Part shown: positions 40,976 through 48,922 of the stretch, one piece after another
Layout of the letters: the number at the start of each line of letters is the position of its first letter
Position numbering within the stretch: the first letter of the stretch is position 1
NCBI GenBank assembly: GCA_963709425.1
Contig: CAVPWG010000005.1
Span: forward strand, 558,001-622,000
From: JAICJC01 sp963709425
GTDB taxonomy: Bacteria; Actinomycetota; Thermoleophilia; Gaiellales; JAICJC01
Length of the DNA stretch: 64,000 nucleotides
Direction: 5' to 3'
The notes under the pieces: model-generated
Told to the model about the DNA's origin: nothing
The model's database searches: none
What the model saw: only the letters and a program-made list of their open reading frames with translations
Position numbers and translations under genes: made by a program

Positions 40976-42061
40976 ATGGACGCTCGCACATCCCCGAGGC
41001 GACTGCGGTTGGCAGCGGTCGTGGGGGCGATTCTCACGACGGCGGCGCTGGCAGCCCCGTCCGCCGCACAGGCCGCGGGGTTCCGCCAGGTGAACCTCGT
41101 GTCCGACAAGCCCGGGCTCGCGATGCTGACCGATTCGAACCTCGTGAACCCATGGGGGCTCGCAGCGGGGCCGACGACGCCGCTCTGGATCGCCGACAAC
41201 GGCACGGACGTCTCGACGATCTACCCGGGCGCCGCTCACGGGATGCCGATCTCGATCGCGCCGCTCGTCGTCTCGATCCCCGGCGGCGCGCCGACCGGCA
41301 CGGTCTTCAACCCGTCGACCGCCTTCAAGGTGCACGTCGGGAATCAGGACCTCCCGGCCACGTTCATCTTCGACTCGGAGGCGGGCACGATCACGGCATG
41401 GCCGTTCACCGACCCGCCGGGCACGTCCGCCACGACCGAGGTGACCGTCGCTGGCGCGATCTTCAAGGGCCTCGCCCGTGGATTCGTCCACGGCAGGGGG
41501 CAGCTGCTCTACGCCGCCGACTTCCACCACAACCAGATCGTGGTGGTGAACGGCCGGTTCCATCGCGTGCACCTGGCCGGCGGCTTCCACGACCCGAACC
41601 TGCCGCACGGGTTCGCGCCGTTCAACATCCAGAACATCGACGGACGCCTGTACGTCGCCTACGCGAAGCAGGACCCGGCCGCCACGGATGAGATCGCCGG
41701 CGCCGGCCTCGGGTTCGTCGACGTCTACTCGCGCCGCGGCTTCCTCATGCACCGCGTCGTGAGCCGGGGAGCGCTCGACGCGCCGTGGGGCCTGGTGCAG
41801 GCACCGGGCGGGTTCGGCCGGTTCGGCCGCGCCCTCCTCGTCGGGAACTTCGGGAACGGCATGATCAACGCCTACAACATCCGGACCGGCAGGTGGCTCG
41901 GCGAGCTTCGTCGCCCGAACGGCCACGCCGTGCAGATCGACGGCCTCTGGGGCCTTCGGTTCGGAAACGGCGTGACCGGCGACCGCAAGTCGCTGCTCTT
42001 CAGCGCCGGGATCGACGACGAGGCCCACGGCCTCTTCGGCCTGATCCGCGCGGCCCACTGA
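40976..42061 (+). CDS. TIGR03118-family secreted protein
   Basis: 361 aa. Signal peptide RLAAVVGAILTTAALAAPSAAQAA (residues ~10-34). The mature part matches TIGR03118: QVNLVSDKPG, NLVNPWGLAAGPTTPLWIADNGTDVSTIYPG, YAADFHHNQIVVVNGRF, GGFHDPNLPHGFAPFNIQNIDGRLYVAYAKQD, and LDAPWGLVQAPGGFGRFGRALLVGNFGNGMINAYN. It is probably a beta-propeller in the cell envelope or medium. Function unknown. ATG 40976 has GAGGGGG upstream. Followed by REP-like palindromes and a hairpin. Confidence 0.87.
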   Translation: MDARTSPRRLRLAAVVGAILTTAALAAPSAAQAAGFRQVNLVSDKPGLAMLTDSNLVNPWGLAAGPTTPLWIADNGTDVSTIYPGAAHGMPISIAPLVVSIPGGAPTGTVFNPSTAFKVHVGNQDLPATFIFDSEAGTITAWPFTDPPGTSATTEVTVAGAIFKGLARGFVHGRGQLLYAADFHHNQIVVVNGRFHRVHLAGGFHDPNLPHGFAPFNIQNIDGRLYVAYAKQDPAATDEIAGAGLGFVDVYSRRGFLMHRVVSRGALDAPWGLVQAPGGFGRFGRALLVGNFGNGMINAYNIRTGRWLGELRRPNGHAVQIDGLWGLRFGNGVTGDRKSLLFSAGIDDEAHGLFGLIRAAH

Positions 42062-42066
42062 CCCAC

Positions 42067-42110
42067 GGGGGCCAGGCCCCGTCGCTCACGGGCGATGGGG
42101 TCCTGGCCCC
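42067..42110. repeat. Pair of REP-like GGGGNCC(A/T)GGCCCC palindromes
   Basis: GGGGGCCAGGCCCC (42067-42080) and GGGGTCCTGGCCCC (42097-42110) lie between two convergent genes. They resemble the GGGACC(T/A)GGTCCC palindromes at 50.3 kb. Confidence 0.55.
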
Positions 42111-42118
42111 AGGCGTGC

Positions 42119-42144
42119 AAGAACGGGGTCTGACCGCGTTCTTA
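42119..42144. terminator. Bidirectional hairpin with a REP-like core
   Basis: AAGAACGGGGTC pairs with GACCGCGTTCTT around a single T, a 12-bp stem with one mismatch, just before the stop of the convergent TAP-type hydrolase. It could terminate both genes and shares the GGGTC/GACC core of nearby palindromes. Confidence 0.6.
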
Positions 42145-42146
42145 CG

Positions 42147-44021
42147 TCAGGGAGCGAGCATGTGCGCGTGCAGCGGCCGGCCGGATGCGTGCCCGTCGAT
42201 GCGCGCCACCGCGGCCCTGGCCTGGAGCGACCAGCGCATCCGCAGATGTTCCACGGTGTCGCCGCTACGGACGACGACCACCGCCCGGACACGGCCGGTC
42301 GTGTACGTCCACCGCGCCGTTCCGGACACCGTGACGCCCGACACGAACGCCGCGCGGTGGAACGTGAAGGTCGTCAGGTTCCCACCGGAGTACGACCACC
42401 GACCGCCGCGCAGGCCCACGCCGGTACCGTCGTAGTTGACCCACCAGCGCTGGAGCGCGTCGGCGACGGTCTCGGCCCCCGCCGCCGCGATCCGGCGATC
42501 GAGCAGCGTCGCACGGTCGCGCCGGCCCGCCCGCGCGGGCGAGACGCCGGACGCCGACCGCGCAAACGCAGAGACGACGCGCACCTCCGGCGTGCGATGC
42601 GCGCACGACGTGTCGCCGGCGCGCAGGTGCGCGACGAAGTGCAGGTAGATGACAGACGCGCAGTCGTTCTGGTCGAGGAGCGCGGTCACGTGGCCGGCGT
42701 TCTCGACGTCGACCAGCGTGCTTCGCGGGAAGCGGTGGGCTACGACGGTCGCGTCGGCGAGCGGTGTGATGTTGTCGAGGTCGCCGTTCAGGACGAGCGT
42801 CGGCACACGGGGATAGACGGCTCCCGGCGGTGCAGGCGGGTCGAGCCTCGCGGGCGACGGCCACTTGAGGCAGGCGAGGGCGCCCTCGAAGTCGGTGCCC
42901 GTCCACGCCGCGGCCGAGAACGGCGCGAATGTCCCGGCGGGGTAGTCGGCCAGCGCCGTGCGCACCTCGGCCGGACGCTGAGATACCGGTGTCGCGGGAT
43001 CCCACAGCTCCGGATAGTCGTGGCAGATGACAGCCAGGTAGAGCGATTCCGAGTAGAGCCGCGGGTCGCCGTTCGGCCCGTCGGTCGTGACCGTCTCCGC
43101 GGCGAGCCTGAGCAGCGGCTGCGTGTCGCCGGCGCTCGCTGAGCGGGCGGCGGCCAGGATGTCGCGCCACACCGCCTGGTCGTAGAACCCCGACATGAGG
43201 ACCTGGACGAGGGCGTCCTCGTCCACCCGGACGTGGGTGGGCGTCCCGTCCCCGTCCGGCGCTGTTCCGACGATCGGATCGCGGCGAACCCGCGCGACAA
43301 GCCCCGCGACGACCCGTACGGGATCGGTGCGCGCGGCGGGGCACCCGGGGCGGCGCCCGCAGGCCAGCCGGAGGGCGCTCCGCGTGCTCGCGGCGAGATC
43401 GGCCAGCGCCGGGTCGGAGCCCGGCAGCTGGTAGGTCGAATCGAGTACGAGCGAGCGCAGCTTCCCCGGGTAGCGGAGCGCGAACGCCTGGGCCGCGTAC
43501 GAGCCGTAGGAATCGCCGTACAGGTCGACGCGCCCGATCCCGAGAGCGCGCAGCACCGCGGCCAGATCCTGCACCGATTGGGACGTGTCGTAGGCGTCGC
43601 GTGACGGCCCGAGTTGCGCAGCGCAGCGGGCGGCCCGGTCGATGTAGCCCAGGATGTGCCGCCTGAACGCCGGACAGTCGAGCGGCCCCGAGCGGCCGGT
43701 GCCGCGCAGGTCGACGAGGAGCAGGTCGCGGCGCGCGGAAAGCGGCCTCCAGAGCTGGATCCGCGCGGAGCGGTCCGCGGTCGTCGAGAAGCCGGGCCCG
43801 CCCTCGATCGAGAGCACGGTCGCGATCGGCCGCCGCGACCGCTCGGTGCGCGACCGGCGCTCGAAGTAGATCCGGATCGTGCGGCCATCGGGGAGCCTGC
43901 GATCGAGCGGCACGCGCACGAAGCCACACACATCGTGAGCGCCTCCGCCGGGGCACGCGGTGCGGACGATCGCGGGCGCCGCGTTGACATGCGGGGCCGG
44001 AACTGGCACCTGGGCCGCCAT
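42147..44021 (-). CDS. TAP-type alpha/beta hydrolase with an extra C-terminal domain
   Basis: 624 aa. Proline-iminopeptidase/tripeptidyl-aminopeptidase-like hydrolase: oxyanion region SIEGGPGFST (71-80), DLRGTGRSGPLDC, nucleophile elbow LYGDSYGSYAA with Ser171, a mobile cap, then VPTLVLNGDLDNITPLADA with Asp and VENAGHVTALL with His. After about residue 500, where the family normally ends, 120 more residues (ALQRWWVNYDGTGVGLRGG, TFTFHRAAFVSGVTVSG) form an unrecognised beta-rich domain. A signal peptide is not clear, unlike secreted relatives. Leaderless ATG 44021 with TAGACT 6 nt upstream. Probably cleaves peptides or esters. Confidence 0.86.
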   Translation of the reverse strand: MAAQVPVPAPHVNAAPAIVRTACPGGGAHDVCGFVRVPLDRRLPDGRTIRIYFERRSRTERSRRPIATVLSIEGGPGFSTTADRSARIQLWRPLSARRDLLLVDLRGTGRSGPLDCPAFRRHILGYIDRAARCAAQLGPSRDAYDTSQSVQDLAAVLRALGIGRVDLYGDSYGSYAAQAFALRYPGKLRSLVLDSTYQLPGSDPALADLAASTRSALRLACGRRPGCPAARTDPVRVVAGLVARVRRDPIVGTAPDGDGTPTHVRVDEDALVQVLMSGFYDQAVWRDILAAARSASAGDTQPLLRLAAETVTTDGPNGDPRLYSESLYLAVICHDYPELWDPATPVSQRPAEVRTALADYPAGTFAPFSAAAWTGTDFEGALACLKWPSPARLDPPAPPGAVYPRVPTLVLNGDLDNITPLADATVVAHRFPRSTLVDVENAGHVTALLDQNDCASVIYLHFVAHLRAGDTSCAHRTPEVRVVSAFARSASGVSPARAGRRDRATLLDRRIAAAGAETVADALQRWWVNYDGTGVGLRGGRWSYSGGNLTTFTFHRAAFVSGVTVSGTARWTYTTGRVRAVVVVRSGDTVEHLRMRWSLQARAAVARIDGHASGRPLHAHMLAP

Positions 44022-44027
44022 GGCCCG

Positions 44028-44033
44028 AGTCTA
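44028..44033 (-). promoter_or_regulatory. -10 element TAGACT of the TAP-type hydrolase gene
   Basis: TAGACT is 6 nt before ATG 44021; divergent from the ligase promoter at 44078-44083. Confidence 0.55.
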
Positions 44034-44077
44034 CGGCCCACCCGGTCCCAGCACAACGAGGACGGTCACGGCGCCGG

Positions 44078-44083
44078 TACCCT
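44078..44083 (+). promoter_or_regulatory. Putative -10 element TACCCT of the DNA ligase gene
   Basis: TACCCT is 9 nt before ATG 44093; no ribosome-binding site is visible for that start. Confidence 0.42.
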
Positions 44084-44092
44084 GCACGAGAA

Positions 44093-45634
44093 ATGCCACC
44101 CGGCCCCGGCATGCGGCTCGCGCGGCTCGTGGACGTCTCGCAGTCCGTGCGAGAAACCTCGTCGCGCAAGGCCAAGATCGCCCTCTTGGCCGACTGCCTG
44201 CGCGACCTGGCCCCGGCCGAGGCGGTCGCCGGCGTCGCGTTCCTGGCAGGCGCGCCCCGCCAGCGCCAGACGGGCGCCGGCTGGGCGGCGCTCCGCACAC
44301 TCCCGGCGCCAGCAGCCGACCCCACGCTCACCGTCGGGGAGGTCGACGCCGCGCTGGAGCGCCTGGCCACGCTGGCGGGTCCAGGATCGCGGGCGGCACG
44401 TCTCGAGGAGGTCGAGCGCCTGTTCGGCTGCGCGACGCCGCCCGAGCAGGAGTTCCTCGTCGCGTTGATCCTCGGCGACCTGCGCCAGGGTGCGCTGGCC
44501 GGCGTCATGACCGAGGCGATCGCGCAGGCGACGGCGGTCCCGTCCGCCGACGTCCGCCGGGCTGCGATGCTCGGCGGCGACCTGGCGGCGGCGGCGGGGA
44601 CCGCGCTCGCCGAAGGCGTCGAGGGCCTGCGCCGGATCCGGCTCGAGGTCGGCCGGCCCGTCGCCCCGATGCTCGCCGGGACGGCTGCGGACGTCGAGGC
44701 GGCGCTCGAGCGGATCTCACCGGCCGCGATCGAATGGAAGCTCGACGGCGCCCGCATCCAGGTGCACCGCCGCGACGGCGATGTCCGCGTCTTCACGCGC
44801 AGCCTCGACGACGTGACGGATCGGGTGCCGGAGATCGTGGAGGCTGCGCTTGGGCTCCCCGTGGAGGCCGCCGTCCTCGACGGCGAGGCGATCGCACTTC
44901 GCGACGGCGGCCGCCCGCACCCGTTCCAGGCGACAGCGAGCCGGTTCGCCAGCCGCCGCGGCGTTGGCGACCAGCGCGGCTCGATGCCGCTGACCGCGCT
45001 CTTCTTCGACGTCCTTCACGCCGACGGCGCCGACCTGCTCGATCGTCCTGCCCAGGAGCGCTTCGCGGTGCTCGAGGCCCTCGTGCCGGAGCCGATGCGG
45101 GTGCCGCGCGCGGTTGTCGACACCGGAGCCGCCGCGACGGCCTTCTTCGACGACGCGGTCGCCCGCGGACACGAGGGCGTGATGGTGAAGGCGCTCACCG
45201 AGCCGTACGCCGCCGGCGGAAGGGGCGGCGCGTGGCTCAAGGTGAAGCCCCGGCACACGCTGGATCTGGTCGTCCTCGCGGCCGAGTGGGGCCACGGCCG
45301 CCGCCGCGGCTGGCTCTCGAACCTGCACCTCGGTGCGCGCGAGCCAGACGGCGGCTTCTGCATGCTGGGAAAGACCTTCAAGGGGCTCACCGACGCGATG
45401 CTTCAGTGGCAGACCGAGCGCCTGCTCGAGCTCGAGACCGGTCGCACGGAGCACCGTGTGGACGTCCGTCCGGCGCTCGTCGTGGAGATCGCCTTCGACG
45501 GCGTCCAGCGCAGCCCGCGCTACCCGGGCGGCGTGGCGCTGCGCTTCGCGCGCGTCCTTCGGCACCGGCCCGACAAGCGCGCCGACGAGGCCGACACGCT
45601 CGCCAGCGTGCGCGCAATCCACGACGCGACATGA
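44093..45634 (+). CDS. ATP-dependent DNA ligase (LigB type)
   Basis: 513 aa; ATG 44111 is an alternative start. N-terminal DNA-binding domain (~7-185: LVDVSQSVRETSSRKAKIALLADCL, LILGDLRQGALAGVMTEAIA), nucleotidyltransferase domain with adenylated Lys216 in EWKLDGARIQVHR, motif FTRSLDDVT, VLDGEAI, and motif V WLKVKPRH; OB-fold to the end (VVEIAFDGVQRSPRYPGGVALRFARVLRHR). The architecture equals mycobacterial LigB rather than LigC/LigD. Joins nicks; its in vivo job in actinobacteria is uncertain, and it could work with the LigD-type polymerase at 31 kb (inference). The stop overlaps the next gene by 4 nt. Confidence 0.92.
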   Translation: MPPGPGMRLARLVDVSQSVRETSSRKAKIALLADCLRDLAPAEAVAGVAFLAGAPRQRQTGAGWAALRTLPAPAADPTLTVGEVDAALERLATLAGPGSRAARLEEVERLFGCATPPEQEFLVALILGDLRQGALAGVMTEAIAQATAVPSADVRRAAMLGGDLAAAAGTALAEGVEGLRRIRLEVGRPVAPMLAGTAADVEAALERISPAAIEWKLDGARIQVHRRDGDVRVFTRSLDDVTDRVPEIVEAALGLPVEAAVLDGEAIALRDGGRPHPFQATASRFASRRGVGDQRGSMPLTALFFDVLHADGADLLDRPAQERFAVLEALVPEPMRVPRAVVDTGAAATAFFDDAVARGHEGVMVKALTEPYAAGGRGGAWLKVKPRHTLDLVVLAAEWGHGRRRGWLSNLHLGAREPDGGFCMLGKTFKGLTDAMLQWQTERLLELETGRTEHRVDVRPALVVEIAFDGVQRSPRYPGGVALRFARVLRHRPDKRADEADTLASVRAIHDAT

Positions 45635-46566
45635 CCAGGCGGACGAACATCGCGCTCGCCGTCGTGCTCGGGGCGGCGACCGTGACGGGCGTGCTCTCCC
45701 TGCTCGTCGGCGAGGGCCGCGTCGCAGTCGTGGTGTGGGCCCACGGGGCGGCGGGGCTCGCGCTGCTGGCACTCGCGCGGCCGAAGTCCCGGATCGCCGT
45801 CCGAGGAACGGCCCGGCGCGGCAGGGCCGCTGCCCCCGGCCTCCTGCTCGGCGGCCTGGTGGCAGCCTCGATGGCTCTGGGCATCGCCCACGCGACGGGG
45901 GTGGGGACGCTCGGGCCGCTGACCGCGCTCGGATGGCACATCGGGCTCGCGCTGGCCGCCGTCCCCGTGGCCGCGGCGCACGTCTGGAGGCGGCCGCCCC
46001 GGCCGCGCACGGGAGATCTCACCCGAGCCAACTTCCTGCGGGCGGTCGGCATCGCGGCCGCCGGCGTCGCCGCCAAGCTCGCCTTCGAACGGCTGGCGGG
46101 AGCGCCCCGCGCGGCGACCGGGTCGCTGCCGCGGGCGGCGCCCGTCCCCACGGCGTGGCTCGACGACACGACGCCGAGCGAGATCGCCACGCCCTTCACA
46201 GCCGAGCGGCTGGCCGCCCTTCCGCAGACCGCGGTCGAGTGCACGCTCGACTGCACGTCCGGGTGGTACAGCCGAAACCGCTGGTCGGGCGTCGCGCTGA
46301 CGGAGCTCCTGGGACGTCTGCCGGCGGGGACACGGAGCATCGACGTGCGGTCGGCAACCGGCTACTCGCGCCGGTTCGGCGCCTCTGACCTCGACGGGGT
46401 GCTGCTCGCAACCCACCTGGACGGGGTCCCGCTCGCCCCCGAGCACGGCGCCCCGGCTCGACTCGTCGCCCCGGGCAGACGCGGCTACTGGTGGGTGAAA
46501 TGGGTCACAGCGGTCGAGCCAAGCAGCGTGCCGGCCTGGCTCCAGTCGCCGTTTCCGCTCACATGA
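45631..46566 (+). CDS. Membrane-anchored sulfite-oxidase-fold molybdopterin oxidoreductase
   Basis: 311 aa; ATG 45631 overlaps the ligase stop. The N-terminal third has four hydrophobic segments (NIALAVVLGAATVTGVLSLLV, VAVVVWAHGAAGLALLALA, LLGGLVAASMALGIAH, LGWHIGLALAAVPVAAAHVW), then RANFLRAVGIAAAGVAA, resembling a Tat-like or fifth helix. The last 130 residues are a truncated SUOX domain: VECTLDCTSGWYSRNRWSGVAL with the putative Mo-ligand Cys, LDGVLLATHLDGVPLAPEHGAPARLVAPGRRGYWWVKW. The membrane part may carry haem, with His at AHG and WHI, giving a single-chain YedYZ-like arrangement in reversed order (inference). Confidence 0.83.
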   Translation: MTRRTNIALAVVLGAATVTGVLSLLVGEGRVAVVVWAHGAAGLALLALARPKSRIAVRGTARRGRAAAPGLLLGGLVAASMALGIAHATGVGTLGPLTALGWHIGLALAAVPVAAAHVWRRPPRPRTGDLTRANFLRAVGIAAAGVAAKLAFERLAGAPRAATGSLPRAAPVPTAWLDDTTPSEIATPFTAERLAALPQTAVECTLDCTSGWYSRNRWSGVALTELLGRLPAGTRSIDVRSATGYSRRFGASDLDGVLLATHLDGVPLAPEHGAPARLVAPGRRGYWWVKWVTAVEPSSVPAWLQSPFPLT

Positions 46567-46589
46567 CGGGAGGCGCAGCAGACGGCCGC

Positions 46590-46745
46590 TCAGCCGCAGC
46601 ACCCCTCCTTGTAGCGGCACGCCAGGCAGTGCCACGACGCCTTCGTCCAGATCATCGGGGCGCCGCATCGCGGGCATGCGGGATCGTCGCTGCTCTGTCC
46701 CGGGACCCGGCACACGGGCTCCGGTACGGTCGGTGCGCCGTCCAT
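46590..46745 (-). CDS. Small zinc-ribbon protein
   Basis: 51 aa, below usual size cut-offs. Ends with ACPRCGAPMIWTKASWHCLACRYKEGCCG: CxxC and CxxC pairs about 13 residues apart form a zinc ribbon, followed by a Cys-rich end. Codon use is typical of the region. The start is supported by an excellent -10, TAGCGT, exactly 6 nt before ATG 46745. Function unknown; such mini-ribbons are common and may bind RNA or protein. Confidence 0.7.
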   Translation of the reverse strand: MDGAPTVPEPVCRVPGQSSDDPACPRCGAPMIWTKASWHCLACRYKEGCCG

Positions 46746-46751
46746 CCCGCC

Positions 46752-46757
46752 ACGCTA
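46752..46757 (-). promoter_or_regulatory. -10 element TAGCGT of the small zinc-ribbon gene
   Basis: TAGCGT is 6 nt before ATG 46745; no ribosome-binding site. Confidence 0.55.
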
Positions 46758-47128
46758 GCGGGGGGCGTGGACGTCGCAGCTGCGAGGCCTTTACGGGATC
46801 CGTACACGGCGTTCACGGCCCTGCCGGAGCAGCCGAGTACGCTCGTCGGGCTGATGAACCGGGGGATTGGGGACCGTTCAGAAACGCGCCGCCTCTGCGG
46901 ATGGGAGGCGGCGTCGTTTGCAAGCTCGGCGACCGCGGGGCGGCGGTTGCCGACGCGCGGCGCCCGCCCTGCGTGGTCGCCCACGGCGACTTCGGCCCGA
47001 CCAGATCTGCCTGAGCGTGCCCGGGTCCCGGCCCGGTCCGCCGCAGGGTGGTTGCCGGCCAGGTCGACGGCCAGGCCGGCCGACCACGCGGGCGGGGCCG
47101 CACCATTCGCCGGGTGCTGGGCTGAGCG
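46758..47128. other. Region without a recognisable gene
   Basis: About 370 bases between the small zinc-ribbon promoter and the cupredoxin stop. Open frames exist on both strands but have no family-like motifs. Several short GC-rich inverted repeats occur (for example around 46895-46915, GCCGCCTCTGCGG/GGAGGCGGC) and could be part of a structured RNA, but no known riboswitch consensus is visible. Confidence 0.4.
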
Positions 47129-47488
47129 CTAGGTGACGACCAGTCTGTGCAGCATCCCCATGGCCCGATGGCCGGGGATGGTGCAGTACAGGTTGTAGGT
47201 CCCGGGCTTCAGCGTCACCGTGAACTGGGCGTGCCCGCCCGCCGGGATACGGCCGCTGAAGCCGTGGCCGATCTGGTGACGTGCCACTTTCAGGTTATGG
47301 TCGTCCTGCCCGAAGTTGGCGATATAGAAGGTGACACGGCCGTGGGGCACGGTCGTTCGACCGAGGGTGATGCGGTACTCGGTCTCGGTCACACCGACAC
47401 TTCGGGACGTGGTCGCGGCGGCGCCGCTCGACGATGCCGCGAGGCAAGCGAGAACGATCAACACCAAACACAGGCGAGCGAACCCCAT
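47129..47488 (-). CDS. Secreted plastocyanin-like cupredoxin
   Basis: 119 aa. Signal peptide at 1-24 (LCLVLIVLACLAASSSGAA). Cupredoxin fold with a complete type 1 copper site: His64 in QDDHNLKV, and Cys102, His107 and Met112 in YCTIPGHRAMGM. Expected to carry electrons, or to bind copper, outside the membrane. Its ATG at 47488 shares one base with the TTG proposed for the divergent DUF1800 gene, so the two promoters must lie in each other's coding sequence. Partner oxidase unknown. Confidence 0.9.
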   Translation of the reverse strand: MGFARLCLVLIVLACLAASSSGAAATTSRSVGVTETEYRITLGRTTVPHGRVTFYIANFGQDDHNLKVARHQIGHGFSGRIPAGGHAQFTVTLKPGTYNLYCTIPGHRAMGMLHRLVVT

Positions 47489-48903
47489 TGGCTAACCAAT
47501 ACCCGACACTGCCGCGGAATGCCACCACGCCGCACTTCCGGCGCCTGCTCTGGCGGTGCGGATTCTCGGGATCCGACGCGCAGATCGCCCACTACCGGTC
47601 GCTCGGGCTGCACGGCGCGATCGAGAACCTCCTCGCGCCGAGGTCGCCGGCGAAGCTGTCGGGCCCCGCGCCGAGGGCGAACGGCCACCCGATCGACCCG
47701 ATCAACGCCTGGGGTCACGACACGCTGTGGTGGCTCGACCGGATGGTGCGGTCGCACAACCAGCTCCAGGAGCGGATGACGCTCAACCTGCACGACCACT
47801 TCGCGACGTCGAACAGCGGCGTCGGGAACACGCGCCACATGCTCCGCCAGAACAAGCTCCTGCGGTCGCATGCGGCCGGCAACTTCCTCGACCTGGTGAC
47901 GAGGCTGACCCACGACCCGGCGATGCTCCTCTGGCTGAACGGCGCGGACTCCAACAGGTGGGCCCCGAACGAGAACTACGCGCGCGAGGTGATGGAGCTC
48001 TTCTGCCTGGGGAACGACCCCGCCCTCGAGGCGGCGACATTCGGCCTGTGGAAGCAGTCGAAGATGTACACGCAGGCCGACATCCACGCGGCCGCGCTGG
48101 CGCTCACCGGGTGGCGCTATGACTGGAACAAGGCCTCGAACGGCAACGCCGCGCAGCGCGAGAACCCGACGTTCTACGACTCCGCGTGGCACTCGACCGG
48201 CTCGAAGACGATCTTCGGCCACACCGGGACGTGGGACTGGCAGGACGTCGTCCGGCTGGTCGTGCGCCACCCGAACCACGCGCCCTTCCTGGCGTGGAAG
48301 CTGTGGTCGTACTTCATCCCGACGCCGCCCACCAAGTCGGCGATGCAGATGATGGTCGGGAACTACCTCAGCTCGGGCTACAACCTGAAGCCGCTGCTGC
48401 GCGTCATCCTGCGCCACCCGGCGATGTACCAGGAGCTCGACGCCCCGGATCTCGTGAAGGGGCCGATCGTCTTCGTCGCCTCCACGCTGCGGATGACGAA
48501 GCAGTTCATCACCGAGGACAGCTGGGCCTGGCTGCTCGAGGCGATGGGCCAGGTGCCCTTCTACCCGCCGAACGTCTCCGGCTGGGACCAGGGGCCGGCC
48601 TGGCTCAACACGAACTCGGCCCACGCCTACTGGCAGACCACGGGCTACCTCATCCGGAACACCGTCGGCGACCCGGGGCAGGAGTCGGCGTCCTCCGCAG
48701 TCTCCCGGGCCATCACGGCGCTGTCGCATCCGTGGGTGTCCAACGGCGCGCGGACGAAGCTCGAGGCCTACGCGCAGGCGTTCTTCGACGCGCATAACGT
48801 CGTCTCCGGGAGCAAGCACGTGCTCGGATCACACGAGCGCGTCGAGCGCCAGCGGGTGCTGCGGGCGCTCATCCTGGCCGGCCCGGACGGATTCCTGTCC
48901 TGA
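47488..48903 (+). CDS. DUF1800-family protein
   Basis: 471 aa from TTG 47488; the ATG at 47434 would run through the cupredoxin signal-peptide region. DUF1800 features: HFRRLLWRCGFSGSDAQI, LQERMTLNLHDHFATSNSGVGNTRHMLRQNKLLRSHAAGNF, ANENYAREVMEL-type segment (PNENYAREVMELFCLG), ALTGWRYDW and FYPPNVSGWDQGPAWLNTNS. No signal peptide is apparent with this start. The family is nearly always paired with DUF1501 proteins, as here, and its biochemical role is unknown. The next gene starts 19 bases later. Confidence 0.87.
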   Translation: MANQYPTLPRNATTPHFRRLLWRCGFSGSDAQIAHYRSLGLHGAIENLLAPRSPAKLSGPAPRANGHPIDPINAWGHDTLWWLDRMVRSHNQLQERMTLNLHDHFATSNSGVGNTRHMLRQNKLLRSHAAGNFLDLVTRLTHDPAMLLWLNGADSNRWAPNENYAREVMELFCLGNDPALEAATFGLWKQSKMYTQADIHAAALALTGWRYDWNKASNGNAAQRENPTFYDSAWHSTGSKTIFGHTGTWDWQDVVRLVVRHPNHAPFLAWKLWSYFIPTPPTKSAMQMMVGNYLSSGYNLKPLLRVILRHPAMYQELDAPDLVKGPIVFVASTLRMTKQFITEDSWAWLLEAMGQVPFYPPNVSGWDQGPAWLNTNSAHAYWQTTGYLIRNTVGDPGQESASSAVSRAITALSHPWVSNGARTKLEAYAQAFFDAHNVVSGSKHVLGSHERVERQRVLRALILAGPDGFLS

Positions 48904-48922
48904 ACCCCACCGAGGAGCATCG

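Noticed and set aside
43960..45630. Upstream extension of the membrane Mo-protein frame by 550 codons
   Set aside because: It is an alternative-frame reading of the DNA ligase gene; the real start is the ATG overlapping the ligase stop.
46895..46990. Possible structured RNA with GCCGCCTC/GAGGCGGC stems
   Set aside because: Stems of this length are expected at such GC content; no known riboswitch or ncRNA consensus is visible and no gene start lies downstream at a suitable distance.
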